From Ottowia sp. (GTDB lineage Bacteria; Pseudomonadota; Gammaproteobacteria; Burkholderiales; Burkholderiaceae_C), in NCBI GenBank assembly GCA_017997715.1, contig JAGOEM010000008.1, positions 1 to 36,579 of the forward strand: DNA of 36,579 nt, written 5' to 3'. The translations under genes and the position numbers were made by a program. Below, piece after piece: positions 1 to 7,563 of this stretch; position 1 is the stretch's first letter, and every line of letters starts with the position of its first letter. Under the pieces are notes generated by a model. The model did not search any database, was not told the origin of the DNA, and saw nothing but the letters and a program-made list of their open reading frames with translations.

Positions 1-547
1 GCCCCAATATGTTGAAGAACGTCTTGACGCCCATTTCACGCCGCACGGGCGCTACATTTTTCATGGCTGGGTGGTGGTTGGGCGCAAACATGAAGCCCAC
101 GCCGGTTTCGGCCACGCTCTTGGCAATTTGATCGGGCGACAGGTTGATGTTGACGCCCAGCGCCTCCATCACGTCGGCGCTGCCCGATTTGCTGGACACG
201 CTGCGCCCGCCGTGCTTGGCCACCTTGGCGCCCGCCGCTGCGGCCACAAACATCGAACAGGTGCTGATGTTGAAGGTGTGCGAACCATCGCCGCCGGTGC
301 CCACGATGTCGATCAGGTTCGTGCGGTCGGCCACCGGCACCTTGGTCGACAACTCGCGCATCACCTGCGCGGCGGCGGTGATCTCGCCAATGGTTTCCTT
401 CTTCACGCGCAGGCCGGTGGTGATGGCGGCCACCATCAGCGGGCTGATCTCGCCCTGCATGATGAGCCGCATCAGGTGCAGCATCTCGTCGTGAAAGATC
501 TCGCGGTGCTCGATGGTGCGCTGCAGCGCTTCTTGGGCGGTGATCAT
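1..547 (-). CDS. trpD: Anthranilate phosphoribosyltransferase, N-terminal part (cut by window edge)
   Basis: The enzyme joins anthranilate to PRPP, the second step of tryptophan synthesis, in the cytoplasm. The 182 codons present begin [20 protein letters not shown] and carry the family's glycine-rich PRPP loop, [17 protein letters not shown] (about residues 79–95), then [21 protein letters not shown] (about 113–133) and [20 protein letters not shown] (about 154–173). These are diagnostic. The C-terminal half lies outside the window. The ATG at 547 is preceded by GGAG about 10 nt upstream. The gene is the last visible member of the minus-strand cluster that starts with trpE, 63 nt after the unknown membrane protein. 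trpC would be expected next, beyond the window, but cannot be seen. Confidence 0.97.
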   Translation of the reverse strand, partial: MITAQEALQRTIEHREIFHDEMLHLMRLIMQGEISPLMVAAITTGLRVKKETIGEITAAAQVMRELSTKVPVADRTNLIDIVGTGGDGSHTFNISTCSMFVAAAAGAKVAKHGGRSVSSKSGSADVMEALGVNINLSPDQIAKSVAETGVGFMFAPNHHPAMKNVAPVRREMGVKTFFNILG

Positions 548-610
548 GGGTGGAAGGCTCCGGGGGGCGGGCTGGGGATTCAAGGGTTCTGCGGGTGTCA
601 TGGTTGCGGT

Positions 611-1660
611 TCAGGCCAAGGGCATATCGGGCTTCAGCGCCTGCGCGGCGCTGTCGTGCAGCTGCACGACGGGCGCCACGTCCAGCGACATCAGCGGCGG
701 GCCCAGGGCCTTGTCAAAACGGCAGGCGGCAAACGAGGGCACACGCGCATCGTAGGCCGCCAGCCAGGCATCGCGCTCGGCCATGCGATCGGGCGCCACC
801 GGCCACACGGCACCACGCGGCCTGATGTGCGCATCCATGCCCATGCGCCAGGGCTTGCCGGTCAGGCGCGCACGAAAGCACTTCTGGTGGCGGCACATGG
901 CGACGTACACCGGGTCGGCCTGCACGGCGCTGAAGAAATCGGCTACAGCCGGCTCGTCGGGCTTGAATAGGCGGTGCGTGGCAATCAGCCGCAGGCCGGC
1001 GGGGGTTTGGTAGACGCGCAGGCCCCAGTCGGGGTGGGCGGCGGCGAAATCATCTATGCGCTGTTTCGCCAATTCTGGCAAGCGCGCTTCGCTTCGACGC
1101 TGAAAACGCTCGCGCACCAGTTCGATTCCCTCGACGAGAGCCCAGCCCAAGCCGCCTCCAATGAACGCCCCACCCATTAGCAGCAGCTGCCACTGCAATT
1201 CATTCCACTGAACGGACCACCCACTGTGCCACGTTACGTAGTGAACCACCGTTGCGCCACCAGCCGCCGCCAATAGAAGCAGCAATCCAAGATAAAAGTT
1301 AAACCAGTCGGATCGCGGAAGGTCACCGTAATCCACATCCGCAATCAACACCCGTGGCGTGTTCAGGCACAGCGCGCCGTAGCTGTTGCGCGTGATCACC
1401 TCTTCGCCGTGGCGCGACACCACCTGCTCGCGGATCGGCACGCCTTGCGCGCCGTTGTAGGGCACCCTGGGATCGCGCCGCGCCTGGCGTTCGCCCGCCA
1501 AAGCGCGGTCCAGCGCTTGCTGCGCGCGCTCGTCGGCCATGCGCTGGGCGTCGTCCTGGCTGGTGGTCGACCAGCCAAAGCGCCGCAGGGTGATCTGGCG
1601 CTGGCGCGTGCGCGATTGCGCCCGACCCTCGGCCCAGAAATCGGGCACCAGCATGCTCAT
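611..1660 (-). CDS. Membrane protein of unknown function with D-x-D and GLRLIATH motifs
   Basis: This is a 349-residue protein of no function known to me. I recall similar unnamed proteins in Burkholderiales. The ATG at 1660 overlaps the stop of the upstream LysE-type gene in an ATGA, so the longer in-frame reading back to 1801 is only antisense-like extension. Visible parts: a basic N-terminal region, the motif VLIADVDYGD (104–113), two membrane segments (about 121–141 and 156–177), then a soluble C-terminal region. That region contains WGLRVYQTPAGLRLIATH (212–229), a Cys/His-rich basic stretch MCRHQKCFRARLTGKPW (255–271) and HIRPRGAVWPV (278–288). The hhhDhD and sxH-like motifs resemble, in spacing-free form, motifs I and II of archaeo-eukaryotic-type primases. 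That likeness is my inference and is weak. Translational coupling suggests co-expression with the exporter. Confidence 0.85.
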   Translation of the reverse strand: MSMLVPDFWAEGRAQSRTRQRQITLRRFGWSTTSQDDAQRMADERAQQALDRALAGERQARRDPRVPYNGAQGVPIREQVVSRHGEEVITRNSYGALCLNTPRVLIADVDYGDLPRSDWFNFYLGLLLLLAAAGGATVVHYVTWHSGWSVQWNELQWQLLLMGGAFIGGGLGWALVEGIELVRERFQRRSEARLPELAKQRIDDFAAAHPDWGLRVYQTPAGLRLIATHRLFKPDEPAVADFFSAVQADPVYVAMCRHQKCFRARLTGKPWRMGMDAHIRPRGAVWPVAPDRMAERDAWLAAYDARVPSFAACRFDKALGPPLMSLDVAPVVQLHDSAAQALKPDMPLA

Positions 1661-2355
1661 CGGGGCGCCTCGGTAAAAGCCAGCTTGACGCCGAACGCCA
1701 CAAACAAGCCGCCCGCCACGCCGTCCAGCCAGCGCATGGCGCGCTGCAGCGCCCCGGCCCGCCGCGCCGCCCACGCGGCCACCAGCGCCCAGCCCACACA
1801 CACCAGCAAGCCGTTGGCGGTGAAGATCAGCCCCAGCACCAAAAACACCCAGCCCGGGTGCGCCGTGCCAGGCGCGATGAACTGCGGCACAAAGGCCAGA
1901 AAGAACAGCGCCACCTTGGGGTTGAGCACGTTGGTCAAAAACCCGCGGCGCAACACCGCGCCCATCGGCAACGGGGCAGGGGTTACCGCCGCTGTTTTTG
2001 AATCAAATGCAGCCCCAGCGCCCGCCGAATCGGCGCTGGTAGCTATGCTTTTCGTAGTGTTTTGCCACAATGCGCCACGCAACATCTGCAGCCCCACCCA
2101 CACCAGATAGACCGCGCCCAGCCACTTCAACGCCGTGAACGCGGTGCTGCTGGCCATCAACAATGCCGACACGCCCACCGCTGCGGCAAACACATGCACC
2201 AGGCAGCCCGCCGAAATGCCCAGCGCCGCCGCCAGCCCGGTGCGCAGCCCCCCGCGCACCGCGTTGGCGATGATGAACATCACATCCGGCCCCGGCGTCA
2301 GGTTGAGCACCAGGCCGGCGGCGATGAAGAGCAAAAGGTGGTGCAGGTCGGGCAT
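1657..2355 (-). CDS. LysE/RhtB-family amino-acid exporter with in-frame repeat insertion
   Basis: An inner-membrane transporter of the LysE/RhtB superfamily, which exports amino acids such as threonine, homoserine or lysine. It has 232 residues, the usual size plus about 20. The N-terminal helix carries the family motif NLTPGPDVMFI (18–28). Further hydrophobic segments lie near 38–70, 74–93, 145–165, 168–195 and 205–226, and the mid-protein landmark NVLNPKVALFF is at 142–152. Residues about 97–125 of the central loop read as a low-complexity Ala/Ser/Thr stretch. They are encoded by a copy of the dispersed ~60-bp repeat (1995–2055), so the loop has been lengthened in frame. It starts 18 nt after ltaE, and the substrate may be threonine by context. 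That link is inference. Confidence 0.9.
   Translation of the reverse strand: MPDLHHLLLFIAAGLVLNLTPGPDVMFIIANAVRGGLRTGLAAALGISAGCLVHVFAAAVGVSALLMASSTAFTALKWLGAVYLVWVGLQMLRGALWQNTTKSIATSADSAGAGAAFDSKTAAVTPAPLPMGAVLRRGFLTNVLNPKVALFFLAFVPQFIAPGTAHPGWVFLVLGLIFTANGLLVCVGWALVAAWAARRAGALQRAMRWLDGVAGGLFVAFGVKLAFTEAPR
1995..2055 (-). repeat. Dispersed ~60-bp repeat, copy 1, inside the lysE-type gene
   Basis: Minus strand: CATAGCTACCAGCGC, a GCGGGCGCTGG core half, and ATTTGATTCAAAAA. The parts and their order match the intergenic copies, but here the whole copy is translated as part of the exporter's central loop. Confidence 0.75.
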
Positions 2356-2373
2356 GGCGGCAGGCTTTTAAGT

Positions 2374-3456
2374 TCAGTACGGGCCTTTGGCCGGCGCTGC
2401 CGATGCGGCCTGCCCTGACGCGCCAAGGCCCGCAAAGAAACCCCGCACCGCATGAATGGCACGGTCAATCCCCGCCACATCCACATCCAGGTGGGTGACA
2501 AAGCGCAGCCCGATCAGGCCGGTGGCCAGCACGCCGTGGGCTTTCAGATGTTCCAGCAGCGCGGGGCCATGGCCATTTGCCACGTCGACGAAGACGATGT
2601 TGGTTTCAGCCGATCGCACCGTCAGCCCTTGCATGCTGCGCAGGCCATCGGCCAGGCGCTGGGCGTTGGCGTGGTCGTCGGCCAGGCGTTCGACGTGGTG
2701 GTCCAGCGCGTGCAGCGCGCAGGCGGCCAGCAGGCCGGCCTGGCGCAGTCCGCCGCCGGCCATCTTGCGGATGCGCAGGGCGCGGGCGACAAAATCGCGC
2801 GAGCCGCACAGGGCTGAGCCCACGGGCGCGCCCAGCCCTTTGCTGAAGCAGACCGACAGGCTGTCGAAGTGGTCGGCGATTTGCCGCACGCGCGCCAGCG
2901 TGCTTTGGCCTGCGCTGCGGCTGGCCACGGCGGCGTTGAACACACGGGCGCCGTCCAGGTGCACGGCCAGGCCGCGCTGGCGGGCCAGATCGGTCGCGCC
3001 GCGCAAATAGTCGTCGGGCATGACGTGGCCGTTCCAGGTGTTTTCCAGGCACAGCAAGCGGGTGCGGGCAAAGTGCGGGTCGTCGGGCTTGATGGCGGCG
3101 GCGATGTCGGCCAGCGCCATGCGCCCGCCCGCGTCCTGCGCCAGGGGCTGCGGCTGCACGCTGCCGAACACGGCCGCGCCACCGCCTTCGTAGCGGTAGG
3201 TGTGCGCCAGCTGGCCGACGATGTATTCATCGCCCCGCCCGCAATGCGCCAGGATGCCGCACAGGTTGCTTTGCGTGCCGGTGGGCATGAACAGCGCCGC
3301 CTCCTTGCCGGTGATGGCCGCGATGCGCTCCTGCAGCGCGTTGACGGTGGGGTCATCGCCAAACACGTCGTCGCCTAAGGGCGCGGCCTGCATGGCGGCG
3401 CGCATGGCGGGCGTGGGCTGGGTGACGGTGTCGCTGCGGAGGTCGATGGGTTTCAT
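2374..3456 (-). CDS. ltaE: Low-specificity L-threonine aldolase
   Basis: A PLP enzyme that cleaves L-threonine or allo-threonine to glycine and acetaldehyde. Its 360 residues cover the whole fold. Seen: IDLRSDTVTQPTPAMR at the N-terminus (4–19), GDDVFGDDPTVNALQ (28–42), FMPTGTQSN (56–64), the His stacking on PLP in AHTYRYEGGG (84–93), HLDGARVFNA (166–175) with the PLP-ring Asp168, and the Schiff-base lysine Lys206 in SVCFSKGLGAPVGS (201–214). The last ~15 residues are an Ala/Pro-rich tail with no obvious role. It lies between the HNH gene and the LysE-type exporter in the same direction. Threonine breakdown next to a threonine-type exporter is a plausible pairing, but the sequence does not prove it. 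Confidence 0.96.
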   Translation of the reverse strand: MKPIDLRSDTVTQPTPAMRAAMQAAPLGDDVFGDDPTVNALQERIAAITGKEAALFMPTGTQSNLCGILAHCGRGDEYIVGQLAHTYRYEGGGAAVFGSVQPQPLAQDAGGRMALADIAAAIKPDDPHFARTRLLCLENTWNGHVMPDDYLRGATDLARQRGLAVHLDGARVFNAAVASRSAGQSTLARVRQIADHFDSLSVCFSKGLGAPVGSALCGSRDFVARALRIRKMAGGGLRQAGLLAACALHALDHHVERLADDHANAQRLADGLRSMQGLTVRSAETNIVFVDVANGHGPALLEHLKAHGVLATGLIGLRFVTHLDVDVAGIDRAIHAVRGFFAGLGASGQAASAAPAKGPY

Positions 3457-3501
3457 GACATTCAGGGTGGACGATGCGTCAAATTTTTTACCTAGCGACG
3501 A

Positions 3502-4272
3502 CTAAGATTTCGGCTCGGCCCTCACCGAATCAACCAGACAAATGAGCTCCGAAATCGACATGGGTGGATTCGAACGATGCAAGACACGATGACAGTTCGC
3601 GCATAGAACCGCCAGATCATCCAAGGTCGTATCCCTAACACCGGATGATCCCAGTGGATCAAGGTGATGGACCTCGCAGAACCCCGCCCCGACAGCACCG
3701 TAAGTTAGTTGGAAATCAAAGCCGCACGCCTGGCAAGCAAGGCGCCCGGTAGCTGCTAGTACCGAGGCTCTTTTCTCGAAGACGAGACCCACATCCCTCT
3801 CAGCGCGCAAGTGCGTCACCAACCACTTGGTGCCCTCGCTTCCAGTCCGCCCCCACTCGACCTCGTCAAGTTGTTCAGGCGCGTCCCGCTGCAACTTCAT
3901 CAGCCCGTTAACGACGGATTCGTCGTTAATGCGGTTAAACCCCAAACTGAAATTGCTCTGGGATTTTTTGAGTGCCGGAAACCAATCAACGTCATTGAGT
4001 GAGATGGGAGGCTCAAACAGCTCAACCGCTGGGCCACTGATCTCATAGGTTCCCGGCTCATCGTCAAGCTCGCGACATCCGTCTACTTGGTACGCACCGA
4101 TCAGCGAAAAATAGGTGCTCTTCGCGCCAGGTTCTCCTTGGATTACCCACACGGTATGTCCAACGGCCCGCTTGATGAGCCCCGCCTTTCGGCTATAGAA
4201 GCTCAGTTCAGGCCCTACCTCACACGGGTAGCCCATCGCGTTCACGCTGTGATAAGCGACGAAGTGCTCCAT
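3502..4272 (-). CDS. HNH endonuclease-like protein, low G+C, inserted in the trp cluster
   Basis: This 256-residue protein has a C-terminal HNH nuclease module. A zinc knuckle C180-x2-C183 in LACQACGFDF pairs with C224-x2-C227 in VLCANCHRVLH. The catalytic core is CEVHHLDPL (199–207, His202/His203), followed by TTLDDLAVLCANCHRVLH. The first ~90 residues (MEHFVAYHSVNAMGYP…) may be a small β-rich reader domain of EVE/PUA type, as in other HNH restriction-like proteins. That assignment is weak. I chose the ATG at 4272 because GAGG lies 5 nt upstream; the GTG at 4278, which overlaps the trpG stop, sits directly on that RBS. A 60-nt line I counted (3541–3600) is 50% G+C, against 83% for 2701–2760 in ltaE. 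The gene therefore looks recently acquired. A restriction or defence role is inference. Confidence 0.88.
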   Translation of the reverse strand: MEHFVAYHSVNAMGYPCEVGPELSFYSRKAGLIKRAVGHTVWVIQGEPGAKSTYFSLIGAYQVDGCRELDDEPGTYEISGPAVELFEPPISLNDVDWFPALKKSQSNFSLGFNRINDESVVNGLMKLQRDAPEQLDEVEWGRTGSEGTKWLVTHLRAERDVGLVFEKRASVLAATGRLACQACGFDFQLTYGAVGAGFCEVHHLDPLGSSGVRDTTLDDLAVLCANCHRVLHRSNPPMSISELICLVDSVRAEPKS

Positions 4273-4274
4273 GC

Positions 4275-4862
4275 TCACCTCAAAAAATTCCCCAACATCG
4301 CATGCCCATGCTCGGTCAGGATGCTTTCGGGGTGGAACTGCACGCCTTCGATCCCCACCTCGCGCGCGAAGCCGGTATGGCGCACGCCTTGTATCTCGCC
4401 GTCTTCGCTGGTGGCCGTGACTTGCAGGCAGGCTGGCACGGTCTGGCGGTCGATGACCAGCGAGTGATAACGGTTGACGGTGAACTGCTTAGGCAGGTTG
4501 GCAAACACGCCTTGCTGGTCGGTGGTGATGACGCTGGTCTTGCCGTGCATTTGCTGCTGGGCGCGGATGATGTCGCCGCCAAAGGCCGCGCCAATGGCCT
4601 GGTGGCCCAGGCAGACGCCCAGGATGGGCAGCTTGCCGGCGAAATGTTTGATGGCGGCGACAGAGACGCCCGCTTCGTTGGGCGAGCAGGGGCCGGGCGA
4701 GATGCACAGGCGATCAAAGCCGCCCGCCTGAAAGCGCGCGTCCAGCTGATCCAGCGTGACTTCGTCGTTGCGCAAGGTGATCACCTCGGCGCCCAGTTCG
4801 CCAAAGTACTGGACGATGTTGAAGGTGAAGCTGTCGTAGTTGTCGATCATCAGCACGCGCAT
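4275..4862 (-). CDS. trpG: Anthranilate synthase glutamine amidotransferase subunit
   Basis: The subunit hydrolyses glutamine and delivers ammonia to TrpE for making anthranilate from chorismate. The 195 residues match a stand-alone class-I glutamine amidotransferase domain: [16 protein letters not shown] (5–20), the oxyanion segment [12 protein letters not shown] (54–65), the nucleophile Cys84 in [10 protein letters not shown], and His177/Glu179 in [13 protein letters not shown]. All catalytic residues are present. It lies 49 nt after the lipoprotein gene and its stop overlaps the first possible start of the HNH gene (GTGA). In some relatives this subunit also serves PabB; nothing in the window bears on that. 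Confidence 0.97.
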   Translation of the reverse strand: MRVLMIDNYDSFTFNIVQYFGELGAEVITLRNDEVTLDQLDARFQAGGFDRLCISPGPCSPNEAGVSVAAIKHFAGKLPILGVCLGHQAIGAAFGGDIIRAQQQMHGKTSVITTDQQGVFANLPKQFTVNRYHSLVIDRQTVPACLQVTATSEDGEIQGVRHTGFAREVGIEGVQFHPESILTEHGHAMLGNFLR

Positions 4863-4911
4863 GACGACTCCCTGTGTTTCTTGGGTGGATGGGGTTGAAG
4901 CCCCGCGCGCC

Positions 4912-5463
4912 TCAGCGGCGGGCGGGGTTGTGGTGGTTGTTGGTGATCAGGGTCTGCACGTCGGTCGGCCAGGCGAAGGCGTTGCGCTGCTCTTCCAGCA
5001 CCTGTTCGCGGCCTTCGTGCAGCAGCCACACGCGCACGCTGTTGGATGCGGCTTGCATGGCGATGGCCACCGATTCAACGCCGCCCTGGTGGGCGCGGTT
5101 GCCGGTGACGTAGTACACGCCGCGCTCTTGCTGCAGCGGGCTGGCGACTTGCAGGTTGCGCATCGCCAGGTCGTACTGCGGGCCCAGCAGGGCGCGCAGC
5201 CGCTGGTCCAGCCCCGGTTGCTGCAGAAAATGCGATGCGGTGGGGTAGGTGCCCACGCTGCGCTGCAATGCGGGCCAGTCGATTGCCGGGCGCGCAGCGG
5301 CGGCGGCCTGCACCGGGGCCGAAGGGGCCGATGCAGCGGCTTGCGGCGCGGGCGAGGTCTGGCACGCGGACAGCGCGACGATGGCGGCCATCGCGGTCAC
5401 AGCGGCCCCGGCGCGCGCTGAGTGCGGCGCCGCAGCGCGCTTGCGGGGTTTTGCAACGGGCAT
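4912..5463 (-). CDS. Putative lipoprotein between trpE and trpG
   Basis: I do not recognise the family. The 183-residue protein starts at the ATG at 5463 and has a typical lipoprotein signal: a basic start ([12 protein letters not shown]), a hydrophobic stretch, and the lipobox LSAC with Cys34 as the likely lipidated residue. An Ala/Pro-rich linker runs to about 60. A folded domain follows, with [14 protein letters not shown] (61–74), [20 protein letters not shown] (85–104), [16 protein letters not shown] (113–128) and [20 protein letters not shown] (132–151). The gene lies 72 nt after trpE, with a copy of the dispersed repeat in the gap, and 49 nt before trpG. The position suggests co-transcription with the trp genes, but an envelope lipoprotein has no evident part in tryptophan synthesis. 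It is not an obvious chorismate mutase. Confidence 0.85.
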   Translation of the reverse strand: MPVAKPRKRAAAPHSARAGAAVTAMAAIVALSACQTSPAPQAAASAPSAPVQAAAAARPAIDWPALQRSVGTYPTASHFLQQPGLDQRLRALLGPQYDLAMRNLQVASPLQQERGVYYVTGNRAHQGGVESVAIAMQAASNSVRVWLLHEGREQVLEEQRNAFAWPTDVQTLITNNHHNPARR

Positions 5464-5466
5464 CGA

Positions 5467-5526
5467 TTTGCTATCGTTAAATGAGCTGCTTGCGCTCACT
5501 GGGCGGGCGCTACAAGGCATTTTTAT
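5467..5526 (+). repeat. Dispersed ~60-bp repeat, copy 2
   Basis: TTGCTATCGTTAAATGAGCTGC then GGGCGGGCGCTACAAGGCATTT, between trpE and the lipoprotein gene. It lies within what should be one transcription unit. Confidence 0.7.
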
Positions 5527-5534
5527 CCAAACTC

Positions 5535-7034
5535 TCATTCGAACCCCTCTTCCACCAACTCGCTGGCGCGCAGCAGGGCACGCGCCTTGTGCTCGGTTTC
5601 TCTCCATTCCATTTCGGGCACGCTGTCGGCCACCACACCGGCGGCGGCCTGCACGTGCAGCACCTGGTCTTTGATGATGGCGGTGCGGATGGCGATGGCC
5701 AGGTCCATGTCGCCGGCGTAGCTCCAGTAGCCGCAGGCGCCGCCATAGATGCCGCGCTTGACGGGCTCCAGCTGGTCGATCAGCTCCATGGCGTGCACCT
5801 TGGGCGCACCGCTCAGCGTGCCGGCGGGGAAGGTGGCGCGCAGCACGTCCATGGCGCTCAGCTCGTCCTTGAGAATGCCCTCGACGTTGCTGACGATGTG
5901 CATGACGTGGCTGTAGCGTTCCACCGCAAAGGTTTCGGTCACCTTCACGCTGCCAACCTTGGCGATGCGGCCGATGTCGTTGCGCGCCAGGTCGATCAGC
6001 ATGACGTGTTCGGCGCGCTCTTTCGGGTCGGCCACCAGTTCCTGCTCGATCGCCTTGTCCTGCTCGGGCGTGGCGCCGCGCGGGCGGGTGCCGGCCAGCG
6101 GGCGGATGGTGACCTTGCGGCCTTCGGGCGTGTTCTCTTGCCGCACCAGAATCTCGGGGCTGGCGCTGACCACGTGGAAGTCGCCAAAGTCGTAATAGAT
6201 CATGTACGGCGACGGGTTCAGCGAACGCACGGCGCGGTACAGCGACAGGGGCGATTCGGTGTAGCGCTTGCTGATGCGCTGGCCCACCTGCACCTGCATG
6301 AAGTCGCCGGCGGCGATCAGCTCTTTGGCGCGCTCGATCGAGGCCAGGTAGTCGGCCTTGGCAAAGCTGCGCTCGGCCGGGTAGTTGGTGGTGGCCTTCA
6401 CCTGCGGCGCGGCCACCGAATAGCGCAGCTGCTCGCGCAGGGTTTTCAGGCGCTTCTTGGCTTTGCTGTAGGCCTCGGGCTGGGCCGGGTCGGCGTAGAC
6501 GATCAGGTACAGCTTGCCCGACAGGTTGTCGATCACCGCCAGCTCTTCGCAGTGCATCAGCAGGATGTCGGGCGTGCCCAGCGCGTCGGGTGGGCAGGTG
6601 GTGGCCAGCTTGGGTTCGATGTAGCGCACCGCGTCGTAGCCAAAGTAGCCCGCCAGGCCACCGCAAAAGCGCGGCAGGCCGGGGCTGAGCGCGACCTTGA
6701 AGCGCTTTTGGTAGGCCTCGATCACGTCCAGCGGGTTGCCGGTGTGGGTTTCAACCACCTGGCCGTCGGTCACCACCTCGGTGCGCGCCGCATCGCCAAA
6801 GCCGCTGGCCCGCACGATGCTGCGCGCCGGCAGTCCGATGAAGCTGTAGCGGCCAAAGCGCTCGCCGCCGATCACGGATTCCAGCAGGAAGCTGAATTTG
6901 CCGCCGCCGGGGCCGCCGGCCAGTTTGAGGTAGAGCGACAGCGGGGTTTCGAGGTCGGCAAAGGCCTCGGCCATCAACGGGATGCGGTTGTAGCCTTGGC
7001 CGGCCAGGCTTTTGAATTCAAGTTCGGTGATCAC
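5535..7034 (-). CDS. trpE: Anthranilate synthase component I
   Basis: Converts chorismate and ammonia (from TrpG) to anthranilate, the committed step of tryptophan synthesis. The 499 residues are normal for the family. The N-terminal domain includes the tryptophan feedback-binding LES element in FLLESVIGGERFGRYSFIG. The C-terminal chorismate-binding domain includes VQVGQRISKRY, SPSPYMIYY-like NPSPYMIYYDFG, IRPLAGTRPRG, ERAEHVMLIDLARNDIG, FPAGTLSGAPKVHAME and GIYGGACGYWSYAGDMDLAIAIRT. All are canonical. The start is a GTG at 7034 with GGAGG about 10 nt upstream. I looked for a trp leader peptide upstream and found no short frame with tandem Trp codons. It is the first gene of the minus-strand cluster and is divergent from the transglutaminase-like gene. 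Confidence 0.98.
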   Translation of the reverse strand: MITELEFKSLAGQGYNRIPLMAEAFADLETPLSLYLKLAGGPGGGKFSFLLESVIGGERFGRYSFIGLPARSIVRASGFGDAARTEVVTDGQVVETHTGNPLDVIEAYQKRFKVALSPGLPRFCGGLAGYFGYDAVRYIEPKLATTCPPDALGTPDILLMHCEELAVIDNLSGKLYLIVYADPAQPEAYSKAKKRLKTLREQLRYSVAAPQVKATTNYPAERSFAKADYLASIERAKELIAAGDFMQVQVGQRISKRYTESPLSLYRAVRSLNPSPYMIYYDFGDFHVVSASPEILVRQENTPEGRKVTIRPLAGTRPRGATPEQDKAIEQELVADPKERAEHVMLIDLARNDIGRIAKVGSVKVTETFAVERYSHVMHIVSNVEGILKDELSAMDVLRATFPAGTLSGAPKVHAMELIDQLEPVKRGIYGGACGYWSYAGDMDLAIAIRTAIIKDQVLHVQAAAGVVADSVPEMEWRETEHKARALLRASELVEEGFE

Positions 7035-7563
7035 GGGAATAGAGCCTCCAAGCTCTGGCAGCGTCAGGCGCGTGGGCTGGTCCTTGGGTCAGCGGCGCGG
7101 CGGCTGCAATGTGTCTTTCCAGTTTGGCACCCGCAGGGCGCCCCATGTGCGCCCATTGCGGACGCGGTCACAAGTCAGCGTGCTGGCTTACGCCAGGGCC
7201 ATGCCCCCTGGGTGCCTTGGGCGCCCAGCGGTGAAATGACATTGTGAGGAAAACACATGGCAGTGAGTGTAGCAAAGCGCGGCCCGGCGGCGTGGCCGCA
7301 GCGCTGGCAAGTCAGTCACGCAGCCCGCGCAGGCACCTGCCGCCGCACCCGCCGCTGGCGCGGCGCTTGCTTGTACTGACGTGTTTGTCCGACGTGCGGA
7401 CAGGGGCATCGGCGCTGGCGTGGCGGCGCTGCATGTCGTGCAATGAAACGGTTGGTGTGCCCTGTGTGGTTTGGTTCACGCTTGGCGCGCCGAACCGTTG
7501 CCGCGGTGGTTCTTGGTTGTTGTTCCGCCCTTTCCTCAAGCCCTACTCACCCCAAGAAAAGCC
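7035..7563. other. 529-nt divergent intergenic region, trpE / transglutaminase
   Basis: No gene is supported here. Several frames are open only because of high G+C. It must hold the promoters of both flanking genes, but I see no convincing −35/−10 pair. One short minus-strand frame starting near 7242 has a single Trp codon among about 24, so it is not a persuasive trp attenuator peptide. An inverted repeat, TGTCCG-N5-CGGACA, lies at 7386–7402. Confidence 0.5.
7386..7402. promoter_or_regulatory. Inverted repeat TGTCCG-N5-CGGACA, possible operator
   Basis: Perfect 6-bp arms are separated by ACGTG, about 160 nt upstream of the transglutaminase-like gene and within the divergent region. The shape fits a dimeric repressor site, but no matching regulator is encoded in the window. 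Confidence 0.3.

Noticed and set aside
5481..7247. 588-residue open frame on the plus strand
   Set aside because: Antisense to trpE and its upstream region; low-complexity composition and no motif.
7150..7256. Possible trp leader peptide / attenuator before trpE
   Set aside because: A short minus-strand frame exists but has one Trp codon only, and I see no terminator with a T-run, so classical attenuation is not supported.
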